A DNA stretch of 64,000 nt. Origin: Kineosporia corallincola (GTDB lineage Bacteria > Actinomycetota > Actinomycetes > Actinomycetales > Kineosporiaceae). Location: the NCBI RefSeq assembly GCF_018499875.1, contig NZ_JAHBAY010000004.1, positions 1 to 64,000 of the forward strand, read 5' to 3'. Shown here one piece after another: positions 32,155 to 42,870 of this stretch (its first letter is position 1; every line of letters starts with the position of its first letter). A program made the position numbers and the translations under genes. The notes under the pieces are model-generated. The model ran no database searches and had not been told where the DNA came from. It was given only the letters and a program-made list of their open reading frames with translations.

Positions 32155-34242
32155 CTACTGCTGGGGCGGCTGATCCCCGCTCTGCGTCGGGTCGTTGGCC
32201 GGTGTGCGGGCCCCGATCCAGTCCATGATCTCGGTGGCGGGCAACGGCGGCGTGAAGAAGTACCCCTGCACGCCGTTGACGCCCAGCTCGTTCAGGGCGG
32301 CCAGGATCTCCGCCGTCTCCACACCCTCGGCCACCACCTCGAGATTCAGGTTGTGCCCGAGCTCCACCACCGACCGCACGATCGCGGTGTCGTTCGGGCT
32401 CTCCAGCATGTCCTTCACGAAGATCCGGTCGATCTTCAGCTCGTTCAGCGGTAGCTCGGCCAGGTGACTGAGGCTGGTGAAGCCCTCGCCGAAGTCGTCG
32501 AGGCTGAGCCGGACCCCGGCCCCGGACAGGTGCTGCATGACCACCCCGGCCCGCTCCTGGTCGGCCACCAGCGCGGCCTCGGTGATCTCCAGCAGCAGGG
32601 ACGCCGGCGGCACGCCGGTCTCGGTCAGCGCGTCGAACACCATCTGCGGCAGGTCGAGGTGGTTCATGCTGCGCTCGGAGATGTTCACGGCCACGCTCAG
32701 GTCGTCGCGCACCCGGCGCCACACGCTGAGCTGGCGCAGCGCGGTGGTGAGCACCCAGCGGGTCAGGTCGTCGATCAGCCCGGTCTGCTCGGCGAGTGGC
32801 ACGAACTGGTCGGGGGAGAGCAGCCCGCGGTCCGGGTGCTGCCAGCGCACCAGCGCCTCCACGCAGGTCACGTGGCCGTCCGGCTGGTCCACCTTGGGCA
32901 GGTAGTGCAGCCGCAGTTCCTCGTTGGTGATGGCGTCGCGCAGCTGCCCGATCATCGCCAGCCGGTCCGGGCTGTAGTTGTTCTGCTCGTCGTCGTAACA
33001 GACCAGCTTGCTGTGCGAGGTCTTGGCCACGTGCAGGGCCACGTCGGCGCGGTCGAGCAGCACCTCGGCGTTCGTGCCGTTCTTCGGCATGAACACCACA
33101 CCCATGCTGCCGGACACCCGCACCGGCACGTCGAACGCGTCCAGCACGATGTCCTCCTCCACGTTCCGGTTGATCCGGGCCGCGGCCGCCTCGATCTGGT
33201 CCTGCTTCTCCACCCCGGCCAGGATCAGCCCGTACAGGTCGCCGCCCAGGCCGGCCACGGTGTCCACGGCGCGCACCGTGTTGCGCAGCCGCTCGGCCAC
33301 GGTGGTCAGTACCACGTCGCCGTTGACCGGGCCGATCGCCTCGTTGATGTCGCGGAACCCGTCCAGGTTGAACAGCACCACGGCCGCCCCGCCCCCGCGC
33401 CGGCCGGGGCCCAGGTGGATGCCGCCGCCGCGTTCCACCAGGGTCGCGGTCTGCGAGATCCGGTCCGAGAACAGCGCCTTGTTGGGCAGATCGGTGAGCG
33501 TGTCGTGCAGCGCCTGGTGCTCGAACTTGGCTGCCGCCCGGGCCAGTTCGCGGGTGAACCACCAGACCAGGGCGGCCAGCACCAGGTAGAGGGTGAGCAG
33601 TCCGGTGCCCAGCGCGAAGTACAGCTGGTGCAGGCCGGCGTTCATCTGCGCCGCGATCGGCCCGTAGGGCACCTCGACCTGGAGCACCCCCATGAGGGCG
33701 TGCGAGCGCACGTTGTAGAGCGGGGCGAAGGCCTCGACCACCTCGGAGCCGCCGGACTCCACGATGGACGCGACCGCCTCGCCGTCCAGGGCCGTGAGCA
33801 CGTCGGAGGCGGACTGGCCGTCCAGCTCGGTACTGTCACCGACCGCCGGGCCGTACCGCAGACCCGAGCCGTCCGAGCTGTAGATGATGCGCAGGTCGGG
33901 GCCGCGCAGCCGGAACCGGCTGATGATGCCGCTGTCCACCTGGGTGTCGGCCAGCCGGTCCAGCCGGGTGCGCTCGACGTTGTTGATGCCGTTCTTCAGC
34001 GTCACCTGCTCCAGCAGGTTGTCGGTGATCAGCCGGGAGATCAGTGCCGCCTGGAGCCGCCCCTGCGCCACCCCGCGGTCACGTGACTCGGTGCGGTACT
34101 GCGTCGCCATCACGGTGCCCAGCGCCAGCACCGGAACCAGGCTGATCACCGCGAGCGTCACGAAGAACCGGGCTCCCGCGTGCAGCCCCCACCATTGCCG
34201 TAGCCGCAGCCACTTCGCCCCCATGGCAGTGGTCATCGGCAT
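32155..34242 (-). CDS. Sensor GGDEF-EAL cyclic-di-GMP phosphodiesterase
   Basis: A 695-residue membrane protein. A membrane helix (about 25-48), an extracytoplasmic Cache-like sensor (about 50-200), a second helix (about 205-230), a GGDEF domain (about 240-420) and an EAL domain (about 430-685). The GGDEF motif has decayed to GGDLY, so cyclase activity is unlikely. The EAL domain is intact: CVEALVRW, VNISERS, EITEAAL, DDFGEGF, KIDRIFV and EGVETAE. A phosphodiesterase controlled by an external ligand is inferred. Confidence 0.94.
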   Translation of the reverse strand: MPMTTAMGAKWLRLRQWWGLHAGARFFVTLAVISLVPVLALGTVMATQYRTESRDRGVAQGRLQAALISRLITDNLLEQVTLKNGINNVERTRLDRLADTQVDSGIISRFRLRGPDLRIIYSSDGSGLRYGPAVGDSTELDGQSASDVLTALDGEAVASIVESGGSEVVEAFAPLYNVRSHALMGVLQVEVPYGPIAAQMNAGLHQLYFALGTGLLTLYLVLAALVWWFTRELARAAAKFEHQALHDTLTDLPNKALFSDRISQTATLVERGGGIHLGPGRRGGGAAVVLFNLDGFRDINEAIGPVNGDVVLTTVAERLRNTVRAVDTVAGLGGDLYGLILAGVEKQDQIEAAAARINRNVEEDIVLDAFDVPVRVSGSMGVVFMPKNGTNAEVLLDRADVALHVAKTSHSKLVCYDDEQNNYSPDRLAMIGQLRDAITNEELRLHYLPKVDQPDGHVTCVEALVRWQHPDRGLLSPDQFVPLAEQTGLIDDLTRWVLTTALRQLSVWRRVRDDLSVAVNISERSMNHLDLPQMVFDALTETGVPPASLLLEITEAALVADQERAGVVMQHLSGAGVRLSLDDFGEGFTSLSHLAELPLNELKIDRIFVKDMLESPNDTAIVRSVVELGHNLNLEVVAEGVETAEILAALNELGVNGVQGYFFTPPLPATEIMDWIGARTPANDPTQSGDQPPQQ

Positions 34243-34259
34243 GCAGCCATCCGACTGAA

Positions 34260-35018
34260 CTAGTTGTAGTCGGTGATGTTCACCCGCGACGGCACGGTGA
34301 TGCAGCCGGCCTTCTTACCCACCTTCACCAGGCCCTGGAGATCGCCCGCGGCGTAGCCGTTCGGCGACTTCGCGGTCAGGTCCGGGTACATCTGCTGGGC
34401 CTTGCTGCGCACGTGGTCCAGCCCGGCGGCGTGGGCCATCTCGTGCAGGATCACGTTGCCCTGCGTGTTGCCGCCCCCGAAACCGGCTTTCAGCTTGTTC
34501 ATCCCGGCCGGGATCAGCACGGCGTAACCGCGCACCACGGCCGCCCCCTCGCCGTCACCGCCGTACCAGGTCGCCCACAGCACGCCGCCGTAGCCCAGCG
34601 AGTTCTCGGTGAAGGAGAAATTGGTGGTCTTCGGGTTGATCACGGCCACCACGATGTCGGCGGGGGCCGACACCAGGTTCTCCTGCCGGGGCGTGAACGT
34701 GGTGGTGCCGGCGTAGCGGTAGGTCATCCCGGTCACCTTGGACACCTTGGTCACGGCCGCGGTGATCTGCTTGAGCATCGCCGAGCGTTTGGACGCCGGC
34801 CAGCCCGACATGTTCACCTGCCAGGTGATGGCCTGCTGGCACGGGTTCCAGCGCGCCGTGGTGGAGGCGCCGCTGGCGAGCTGCGCGCTACGCAGCGTGT
34901 AGTTGGTGCCCAGTGCCGTCTTCTGGCCGGTGAAGTTCCAGGCGATCATCGGCGTGACCATGACGAGGCACAGCAGCAGCACTGCCAGCACGAACTTGAG
35001 AGCGCGTGGAGTCGTCAC
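34260..35018 (-). CDS. Secreted matrixin-like zinc metalloprotease
   Basis: A 252-residue exported protein with an N-terminal signal/anchor (residues about 8-28). The zinc site is HEMAHAAGLDH, the metzincin pattern HExxHxxGxxH, and MYPDL shortly after may be the Met-turn. The domain opening WNPCQQAITWQVNMSG and two cysteines suggest a disulfide-linked fold. It ends 17 bases upstream of the GGDEF-EAL gene start, so the genes could be co-transcribed. Substrate unknown. Confidence 0.9.
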   Translation of the reverse strand: MTTPRALKFVLAVLLLCLVMVTPMIAWNFTGQKTALGTNYTLRSAQLASGASTTARWNPCQQAITWQVNMSGWPASKRSAMLKQITAAVTKVSKVTGMTYRYAGTTTFTPRQENLVSAPADIVVAVINPKTTNFSFTENSLGYGGVLWATWYGGDGEGAAVVRGYAVLIPAGMNKLKAGFGGGNTQGNVILHEMAHAAGLDHVRSKAQQMYPDLTAKSPNGYAAGDLQGLVKVGKKAGCITVPSRVNITDYN

Positions 35019-35065
35019 GTCCTCTCATCGTGCGCACCCCGGCTCTTCTCAAGCCTCCGGACGGG

Positions 35066-35608
35066 TCAGCCGGGGTCGCCCAGGGTGAACACGTCGAGGG
35101 TGCGCCAGGAGTCCGGGGCGTCCGACCCGGCGATCAGGTGCACCGCGCCGACGGTCGCGTCGACCGGCAGCCGCGCGGTCACCTCGTCGGCCGCCTGCCG
35201 CAGCACCTCGACAGGCAGACCGTGCCCGATCGTCAGGTGGGGGTTGTCCCCGTCGTGCTCGCCCGCGTACGGCGGGGTGTCCGGGAAATGGCCCCAGACG
35301 GCGGCGGTGAGCCGGCGGAACGCGTCGTTCGGTTCGGGTGCCAGCCAGGTCACCGCGTCGCCGAACCAGCGCACCTCGCGGAAGGAGACCTCGAACGGCG
35401 AGTGTGTGGCGAAAAGGTCACGCAGTGTGGTGCGTACGTCGTCATCAATCATGGACGGCGAGAGGAACGGGTAGAGCACCGTCACGTGTGCCGGCACGCC
35501 CTTGGCCGCGTTCGCGTCCATCGTGGCGCGGTACGGCCCGACCACCGGCTCGGTCTCCGGGACGGGCACGATCAGGGCGGACTGCTCAGGCACTGGTGAC
35601 GCTGACAT
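35066..35608 (-). CDS. 2'-5' RNA ligase-like 2H phosphoesterase
   Basis: A 180-residue protein with the two catalytic HxTx motifs of the 2H superfamily: HVTVLYPF near residue 39 and HLTIGHG near 128. Members are phosphodiesterases acting on 2'-5' or cyclic phosphate bonds. The start is followed by a short acidic stretch. It lies 12 bases downstream of the unknown 232-residue gene, suggesting one operon. Confidence 0.9.
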   Translation of the reverse strand: MSASPVPEQSALIVPVPETEPVVGPYRATMDANAAKGVPAHVTVLYPFLSPSMIDDDVRTTLRDLFATHSPFEVSFREVRWFGDAVTWLAPEPNDAFRRLTAAVWGHFPDTPPYAGEHDGDNPHLTIGHGLPVEVLRQAADEVTARLPVDATVGAVHLIAGSDAPDSWRTLDVFTLGDPG

Positions 35609-35620
35609 GCGTCCCAGTAT

Positions 35621-36319
35621 CTATCGCTGGGTGCTGCCCTGCCTGATCCGTCGCTGCCAGAAGGCGAGCCGGCCCGAGCTGAAGCCGGAGCGGGTGAAGC
35701 CCTCCTCCATCAGCAGCTTGCCCGGTGCGGACGCCGGGTCGTCGGGGCCCTCGAACTGCCGTTCGTCCTGCGACCACTGCATGATCGGCTTGGTCAGGTA
35801 CTTGAACCACTCGGCCGCCGCCATCAGCTCGGTCGCCGACACCTTCTCCTTCTCTTCCAGGCTGGCCCGGATGGTCCACAGCCCGAGCAGGGAGAAGTCG
35901 ATGCCGGCCAGGGTCAGCCGGGCGGCGAAACCGTTGACGTTGCGCCAGGTGTAGTCCGAGGTGCTCGGCGGTGCGGCCCAGTTCCAGGCCTCGCGCATCT
36001 GCGCGTTGAGCAGCGGCAGGCCGGTCCACAGCACCTGGCCCCAGATGATGTGCGGGTTGGAGGCGTCCGGCTTGATGCCGCGGTCGCGCAGCGCCACCAC
36101 CAGATCGACCAGGCGGGTCTGGTCCTCGGGCGCGCGGATGCTGGCCTGCCGGATCATCTCGCCCCAGGCCGTCCACAGCCGGTCCTGCGAGTTGGTCCCC
36201 TTCTCCACCGGGGTGGCGAAGGCATGGACCGTCCCGGCGAGGTCGGGGTTCGCCGTCGACTGGTACGACCGCAGCAGGGCGCGGTAATACCCGGTCAGTG
36301 GGGGCTGGACGGTGCTCAT
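35621..36319 (-). CDS. Unknown protein, possibly DUF3632-like
   Basis: A 232-residue, Trp-rich, helical cytoplasmic protein. The pattern LWTAWGEMIRQASIRAPEDQ, RLVDLVVALRDRGI, WGQVLWTGLPLL and MREAWNWAAP recalls the DUF3632 family, which I know mainly from fungi; this assignment is tentative. No catalytic motif visible. It ends 12 bases upstream of the 2H phosphoesterase start. Function unknown. Confidence 0.75.
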   Translation of the reverse strand: MSTVQPPLTGYYRALLRSYQSTANPDLAGTVHAFATPVEKGTNSQDRLWTAWGEMIRQASIRAPEDQTRLVDLVVALRDRGIKPDASNPHIIWGQVLWTGLPLLNAQMREAWNWAAPPSTSDYTWRNVNGFAARLTLAGIDFSLLGLWTIRASLEEKEKVSATELMAAAEWFKYLTKPIMQWSQDERQFEGPDDPASAPGKLLMEEGFTRSGFSSGRLAFWQRRIRQGSTQR

Positions 36320-36446
36320 CGATCAGATCATCGCAGCCCCGGGAGACTGCTTCCGCCTCGAATGCCCCTTCCGGCCCCGGTTGTCGCGGAGTGAGATCGA
36401 AGCGTTACCGGAGCCGGACGGGGGTGTACCCGGACGGGCGGGCCTG

Positions 36447-37436
36447 TCAGTCGCCGGTGCCGACGGAGAGCAGCGCGTCTTGCACAATGCGTTGCGCCGC
36501 CATGGCGTCCTGCCGGTCCTGGGCCTCCAGCAGGGCAGGCACGTCCAGCCGGTCCAGCGCCCGGTGCAGGGCCTTGAGCGTGCGGAGCGACGTCTTCACG
36601 GCGTCGACCGGGTCCTCGCGGAACGGGAACTGGTCGAGCTGCCAGACGCCGTCCCAGTTGTTCTGCCGCAGCACGTGGAAGAACTCCAGGATCTCGATCA
36701 GGTGCACCGACCCGACCACCAGGTCGTCGTCCCAGCCCCGCAGGTTGTCGTTCACGTCCATCCCGTACAGGCGGCCGTGGTCGATGATCAACTGCGCGGC
36801 GTCCGCCGGCGACTCCCCGCCGTACAGCGAGTGACCGAAATCGAGCAGCACCCCGACGTTGTCGAGACCGATCTGCTCGATGCCGAGCAGGGTGCGGGCG
36901 GCCGAGTCCCAGGTCATCTTCACCCGCGGCTCACGTGGCTTGTACTCGATGGCGAACCGCAGGTCCGGGTGCGCGCCGGCCAGCTCGCGCATGCCGTCGA
37001 CGGCCAGCGCCCACAGCTGCTGATGGTTCACCTGGAACGGGTAGTCCCAGCCGTCCTGCCCCGGCCAGATCTTGACGTAGTCCGCCCCGAGTTCCCGCAC
37101 CACGCCCGCCGCCTCGTGCATCAGATCGAGTGCGGAAGCCCGCGCCGCCGGGTCCGGATTGGTGAACGCCCCGCGAGAATGCCTGCGCAGATAGATCTCC
37201 GGGGTGATGCCGATGGCCGTCAGGCCGGCCGCCTTGAGCGCGTCCTTCACCTCCTCCAGCGTCACCCCCGGCGTGAACGGGTAGTTCAGGTCGACCACCG
37301 ACAGCTCGCCCACCGACCCGGCCAGCCCGATCGCCTCCAGCGTGGTGCGAGGCGGCCCGTAGCCGTCCACGGCGTACCGGTCGAGGTAGGAGGCGAAGTG
37401 CCACAGGCCGGCTCCGAAACGCGGATACTCGCTCAT
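36447..37436 (-). CDS. TIM-barrel sugar isomerase/epimerase
   Basis: A 329-residue xylose-isomerase-like TIM barrel (PF01261). Metal and acid ligands are suggested by [35 protein letters not shown] and [12 protein letters not shown]. Starts at the ATG whose first bases overlap the kinase stop; longer in-frame starts lie inside the kinase gene and are rejected. It is the last gene of the sugar operon, next to an FGGY kinase and split transketolase. In the known D-apiose pathway a PF01261 isomerase makes apulose; that role is inferred here. Confidence 0.92.
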   Translation of the reverse strand: MSEYPRFGAGLWHFASYLDRYAVDGYGPPRTTLEAIGLAGSVGELSVVDLNYPFTPGVTLEEVKDALKAAGLTAIGITPEIYLRRHSRGAFTNPDPAARASALDLMHEAAGVVRELGADYVKIWPGQDGWDYPFQVNHQQLWALAVDGMRELAGAHPDLRFAIEYKPREPRVKMTWDSAARTLLGIEQIGLDNVGVLLDFGHSLYGGESPADAAQLIIDHGRLYGMDVNDNLRGWDDDLVVGSVHLIEILEFFHVLRQNNWDGVWQLDQFPFREDPVDAVKTSLRTLKALHRALDRLDVPALLEAQDRQDAMAAQRIVQDALLSVGTGD

Positions 37437-38890
37437 CGTTGCACCTTTCGAGATTGATGGACGGCGTTCAGCCAGGCCTCGCGCAGCGCCGTCCGGTCTT
37501 GTCGGGGCATGAAATCGTCGTAGCTCAGCGGACCGACCCGCCCCCACCGCGCCCGCGCGGCCAGCAGCCCCGCACCGACCGCCGAGAGGTCGCGCTCGCG
37601 GGCTCTCCGGACCGGTACGCCGCTGATGTCGGCCTGGAGCTGCATGAGCAGGTCGCTGGCACTGGCTCCGCCGTCGGCCAGGATCGCGCCGGCGCTGGGC
37701 ATCGAGCGGACCACGGCGTCCACCTGCAACGCCACAGATTCCACTGCTGCCCGGGCCAGCTGCGGCAACCGGGTGCCCAGGGAGACCCCGCTGATCAGAC
37801 CCTGCGCCGAGTCGTCCCACCAGGGCGCGGCCAGCCCACCGAAGGCGGGCACGATGTGCACCCCCTCACTCTTCCCGGTTTCCCCTGCCAGCCGGACGAT
37901 CTGCTCCGGCGTGGTGCCGAAGAGCTCGGCCAGCCAGGTCAGGGTGGCGCCGCTGGAGCGGATGTTCCCCTCCAGCGCCACCTGTGGCTCGGGATCGGCC
38001 CAGGCGATGGTGCGGCAGACCGCCTCCGTGCCGAGCGCCGCGGCGTCTCCCGTGCCCCGGCCTGCCGTCCGCATGACCGAAGAACCCGTGCCGTAGGTGA
38101 CTTTCGCCGCTGAATGTGACCCCGCACGATCACCCACCCCCTTCTCGCCCGCCCCGTGCGCGTACAGCGCCGCATGGGAATCCCCCAGAACGGCCCGCAC
38201 CTGGCCACCCGCCAACGGCCCGGCGGTCACCGTCCCCAGCTTTCCCTCCGATGAAACAATAACGGGCAGAACGGCTTCCGGAACCTCAAATATCTGCAAA
38301 AGCTCCGCATTCCACTGTCCGGTGCACAGGTCGAGAAGCTGTGTGCGCGAGGCGTTCCCGGCCTCCATCACGTGCTGCCCGGTCAGGGCGAACATCAGCC
38401 AGGAGTCCACCGTGCCGGCCGCCAGCCGCCCGGCCCGGCTCAGCCGCCGGTCCGGGTCGTGCCGGTCCAGCAGCCAGGTCAGCTTGGCGGCGCTGAACAT
38501 CGGGTCGAGCGGCAGCCCGGTGATCCGCCGGATCTCGTTCCGGTACGGCCGGAGTCGCTCGCACACCCCGGCCGCCCGCTGGTCCTGCCAGCCGAGCAAG
38601 GCGTCGACCGGCCTGCCCGTGGCCCGGTCCCAGAGCAGGGCCGACTCGCGCTGGGTGCTGAGCCCGATGCCGGCCAGGTCCCCGGCCGCGAGACCGTCCA
38701 GAACGGTGGCGGTCGCGGCCAGAACGCTCCCGGCGACGTCCTCAGGTCTTTGTTCCACCCAGCCGGGACGCGGGTAACCGATCCCGACCGGCGCCGAGGC
38801 GGAGCGCACCACCCGCCCGGACCGGTCGAGCAGCAGGCACTTGGTGGCGCTGGTGCCCTGGTCCACGGCCAGCACCAGATCGCCCGGCAT
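37433..38890 (-). CDS. FGGY-family sugar kinase
   Basis: A 485-residue carbohydrate kinase. The ATP/phosphate loop is [17 protein letters not shown], the sugar-binding region is near [10 protein letters not shown], and the second phosphate loop is [10 protein letters not shown], with [18 protein letters not shown] at the C-terminal FGGY-type adenine site. It resembles glycerol and xylulose kinases about equally. It is translationally coupled to the transketolase C subunit (TGATG overlap) and to the isomerase (ATGA overlap). In an apiose-type pathway it would phosphorylate apulose; xylulose, erythrulose or ribulose are alternatives. Confidence 0.95.
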   Translation of the reverse strand: MPGDLVLAVDQGTSATKCLLLDRSGRVVRSASAPVGIGYPRPGWVEQRPEDVAGSVLAATATVLDGLAAGDLAGIGLSTQRESALLWDRATGRPVDALLGWQDQRAAGVCERLRPYRNEIRRITGLPLDPMFSAAKLTWLLDRHDPDRRLSRAGRLAAGTVDSWLMFALTGQHVMEAGNASRTQLLDLCTGQWNAELLQIFEVPEAVLPVIVSSEGKLGTVTAGPLAGGQVRAVLGDSHAALYAHGAGEKGVGDRAGSHSAAKVTYGTGSSVMRTAGRGTGDAAALGTEAVCRTIAWADPEPQVALEGNIRSSGATLTWLAELFGTTPEQIVRLAGETGKSEGVHIVPAFGGLAAPWWDDSAQGLISGVSLGTRLPQLARAAVESVALQVDAVVRSMPSAGAILADGGASASDLLMQLQADISGVPVRRARERDLSAVGAGLLAARARWGRVGPLSYDDFMPRQDRTALREAWLNAVHQSRKVQR

Positions 38891-39840
38891 CAGGCCAGCT
38901 CGGCGGCGGCCGCCGCGATGTGCCCGGCGGTCAGGCCGAAATGCTCCAGCAGATAAGCGGTGTCACCGGTCGGGGCGAACTCCCGGCGCGACCCCAGCAT
39001 CCGCATCGGCACCGGCCGGGCCTGCCGCAGGTTCACCTCGCCGACCGCGGCCCCCAGGCCTCCGGTGATCGTGGCCTCCTCCACGGTCACGATGCCGCGG
39101 GTCTGCCCGGCCGCCCGGCGCACGCACTCCTCGTCCAGCGGGGCCACGGTGGCCATGTTGATCACCCGGGCCTGGATTCCGCGCACCGCCAGCAGCTCGG
39201 CGGCGGACAGGGCACGCGACACCGTCGAGCCGATCGCGACGATGCTGACGTCGTCACCCGGCCGCAGTTCCTGGGCCACGCCGAACTCGAACCGGGTGCC
39301 CGGGGGAGTCACCGACGGCACCCTGAACCGGCCCACCCGCAGAAACACCGGCGTGGCCGCGGAGGCCGCCCAGCGCACGGCCTCCCGGGTCTGCTCCGGG
39401 TCGGCCGGCACCACCACCCCCAGCCCGGCCACGGCCCGCAACCAGGACAGGTCCTCGATCGAGTGGTGGGTCGGGCCGAGCTCGCCGTAGGCCAGGCCCG
39501 GGCTCATCCCGCACAGCACCACCGGTGCCTGGCCGTAGGCCACGTCGGCCTTGATCTGCTCCAGGGCCCGCCCGGTGAGGAAAGGGGCGGCCCCGCAGAC
39601 GAACGGCACGTAGCCGCTGAGCGCCAGACCGGCCCCGACCCCGACCATGTCCTGCTCGGCGATGCCCACGTTGATCAGCCGGTCGGGAAACCGGTCGCGG
39701 AACGCCACCAGATTGCTGGAGCCCACCGAGTCGTTGCAGACGGCCACGATCCGCTCGTCCCGTTCCGCCAGGGCGATCAGCTCGTCGGCGAAAGCGACCC
39801 GGCAGTCGTGCGTCTCGGGCGTTCTGACGGTGGTGCTCAT
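38890..39840 (-). CDS. Transketolase C-terminal subunit
   Basis: A 316-residue protein equal to the pyrimidine-binding and C-terminal domains of transketolase. NVGIAEQDMVGVGAGLALSG carries the Glu that activates TPP, and GPTHHSIEDLSWLRAV and RVGRFRVP follow in the usual order. The ATG at 39840 overlaps the stop of the N-terminal subunit by 4 bases. The split form and its neighbours match the two-subunit apulose-4-phosphate transketolase (AptA/AptB) described for apiose use; the exact substrate is inferred. Confidence 0.93.
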   Translation of the reverse strand: MSTTVRTPETHDCRVAFADELIALAERDERIVAVCNDSVGSSNLVAFRDRFPDRLINVGIAEQDMVGVGAGLALSGYVPFVCGAAPFLTGRALEQIKADVAYGQAPVVLCGMSPGLAYGELGPTHHSIEDLSWLRAVAGLGVVVPADPEQTREAVRWAASAATPVFLRVGRFRVPSVTPPGTRFEFGVAQELRPGDDVSIVAIGSTVSRALSAAELLAVRGIQARVINMATVAPLDEECVRRAAGQTRGIVTVEEATITGGLGAAVGEVNLRQARPVPMRMLGSRREFAPTGDTAYLLEHFGLTAGHIAAAAAELA

Positions 39841-40724
39841 ACCTGCTGCTCCTCCAGCTCGTGCAGGGCGGTGGCCACCTGCTCGCCGCTCGGGACCTTG
39901 TGGTGCCACTCCACCCGGTCCTCCATGAACGAGATGCCCTTGCCCTTGACCGTTCTCGCGATCACACAGGTCGGGAGCGGGTACCGGGTGCCGAGCGCCT
40001 CGTACAGGGCCAGGTGGTCGTGGCCGTCCAGCTCGATCACGTTCCAGCCGAACGCGGCCCACTTGTCCGCCAGTGGTTCCAGCGTCACGGTGTCCTCGGT
40101 GCGGGCGCCCTGCTGCAACCGGTTGCGGTCGACGATCGCGGTCAGGTTGCCCAGTTTCCGGTGCCCGGCCGTCATCGCGGCCTCCCAGTTGCTGCCCTCC
40201 TGGAGCTCCCCGTCGCCGAGCACCACGAACACCCGCCGCGCCGAGCCGGCCAGCACCCCGGCCACCGCCATCCCCACCGCGACCGGCAGACCGTGCCCGA
40301 GCGGACCCGTGTTGGTCTCCACCCCAGGGACTTTCACCCGGTTCGGATGGCCGTTCAGGGCCGACAGCGGCTGGGCGAAGGTGTCCAGCTCCGCCTCGGC
40401 GAAGAATCCGGCGGCGGCCAGAGTGGCGTAGAGCGCCCCGGCGCTGTGTCCCTTGCTCAGCACCAGCCGGTCCCGGTCGGGCAGATCGGGACGTTCCGGG
40501 TCGATCGCCAGCACCCCGAACACCAGCGTGGTGAGGATGTCGAGCACCGACATGTCACCGCCGACGTGCCCGAGCCCGGCCCGGTTGATCATGCGGATGT
40601 CGTTGGCCCGCAGGCGGTCCGCCCGAACGGACAGCAGTCGGGCCCGGCCTGGTCGGTCGGCGGCGGCCAGTTCCTCGCGGAACCGGCGCCAGGCCGCAGC
40701 GCCGGTGGGATCGGCGACCAGCAT
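39837..40724 (-). CDS. Transketolase N-terminal subunit
   Basis: A 295-residue TPP-binding half of a split transketolase. The TPP/metal motif is VLGDGELQEGSNWEAAM with the metal-ligating Asn in IVDRNRLQQGA; GHVGGDMSVLDILTTL and LVLSKGHSAGALYA are the diphosphate-binding His regions. Complete and paired with the downstream C-terminal subunit. It lies 28 bases after the substrate-binding protein gene, in the same operon. Confidence 0.94.
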   Translation of the reverse strand: MLVADPTGAAAWRRFREELAAADRPGRARLLSVRADRLRANDIRMINRAGLGHVGGDMSVLDILTTLVFGVLAIDPERPDLPDRDRLVLSKGHSAGALYATLAAAGFFAEAELDTFAQPLSALNGHPNRVKVPGVETNTGPLGHGLPVAVGMAVAGVLAGSARRVFVVLGDGELQEGSNWEAAMTAGHRKLGNLTAIVDRNRLQQGARTEDTVTLEPLADKWAAFGWNVIELDGHDHLALYEALGTRYPLPTCVIARTVKGKGISFMEDRVEWHHKVPSGEQVATALHELEEQQV

Positions 40725-40752
40725 CTCCAGATGCCTCCTTCTCGTCGGTGAC

Positions 40753-41790
<1,038 letters not shown>

Positions 41791-42870
41791 TCAGAGCGCC
41801 CGTTCGGCCAGAGATGTCTGTAGGCGCTGCTGGGCGTGCTCGGTGATCACGGCGAACACGATGACGGCCCCCTTCACCACGGACTGCCAGAAGGTCGAGA
41901 CCCCGACCAGCACCAGCCCGTCGGCCAGGAACCCGATCACGAAGGCGCCCAGCACCGTGCCGATGATCGTGCCGCGCCCGCCGGACAGCGCGGTGCCGCC
42001 GAGCACCGCCGCGGCGATCGCGTTCAGCTCGTAGGTGGTCGCGGTGTCCGGGTAGGCCGCACCCAGTTCCGAGGTCAGCAGCAACCCGGCCAGGGCGGCG
42101 CAGGCCCCGCTGATCGCGTACACCGCGATCTTGATCCGGGCGGTGCGGATGCCCGCCAGCTCGGCGGCCCGCTCGTTGCCGCCGACCGCGTACACCCGGC
42201 GGCCGAACGGGGTGCGGGTGGTGACGACGACGGCCAGTACGGCCACCGCCACCATGATCCAGACCGCGACCGGGATGCCCAGCCACCGGTCCACGCCGAT
42301 CACGTGGAAGCCGGTGTTGCCCCGTTCCGGCGTGCCGGCCAGGTTCGGGTAGGTGCCGCCATTGCTCCGCAGTTGGGCGAAACCCCTTGCCACGTAGAGC
42401 ATGCCGAGCGTCGCGATGAACGGAGCCACCCTGAACCGGGTGATCACCACGCCGTTCACCCAGCCGACCAGGGCGCCGAGGGCGATGCCGGCCAGGATCA
42501 CCGCACCGACGGAGAGGAACAGTGTGCCGTCGCCCGGCAGCGCCAGGCCGGTGAACAGCAGCCCGCCGCAGATCATGCCGGCCAGCCCGGCGATCGAGCC
42601 GACCGACAGATCGATGCCCCCGGTCAGGATCACGAAGGTGACGCCGATGGCCAGGATCGCGTTGATGGCCACGTGCTTGGTCATCAGGATCAGGTTGCTG
42701 GAGCTCAGGTACTCGCCGGAGATCGACCCGAAGAGGACCATCAGCAGCACCAGCACCACCACGGTGCGGCCCCGCAACAGCAGCAGCGCCACCCGGGCCG
42801 CGGAACCGGGCGGGCTGCTTGGGCTGGGCGGGCGGGTGCTGACGGCGGTGGCGACCTCGGTGTCGCTCAT
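41791..42870 (-). CDS. Sugar ABC transporter permease (RbsC type)
   Basis: A 359-residue membrane protein with about ten helices. LTGGIDLSVGSIAGLAGMIC and NGVVITRFRVAPFIATLGML are RbsC hallmarks, and the cytoplasmic coupling segment is RRVYAVGGNERAAELAGI. The stop of the ATPase gene overlaps its start by 4 bases. An N-terminal Pro/Ser tail of about 30 residues precedes the first helix. Confidence 0.95.
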   Translation of the reverse strand: MSDTEVATAVSTRPPSPSSPPGSAARVALLLLRGRTVVVLVLLMVLFGSISGEYLSSSNLILMTKHVAINAILAIGVTFVILTGGIDLSVGSIAGLAGMICGGLLFTGLALPGDGTLFLSVGAVILAGIALGALVGWVNGVVITRFRVAPFIATLGMLYVARGFAQLRSNGGTYPNLAGTPERGNTGFHVIGVDRWLGIPVAVWIMVAVAVLAVVVTTRTPFGRRVYAVGGNERAAELAGIRTARIKIAVYAISGACAALAGLLLTSELGAAYPDTATTYELNAIAAAVLGGTALSGGRGTIIGTVLGAFVIGFLADGLVLVGVSTFWQSVVKGAVIVFAVITEHAQQRLQTSLAERAL

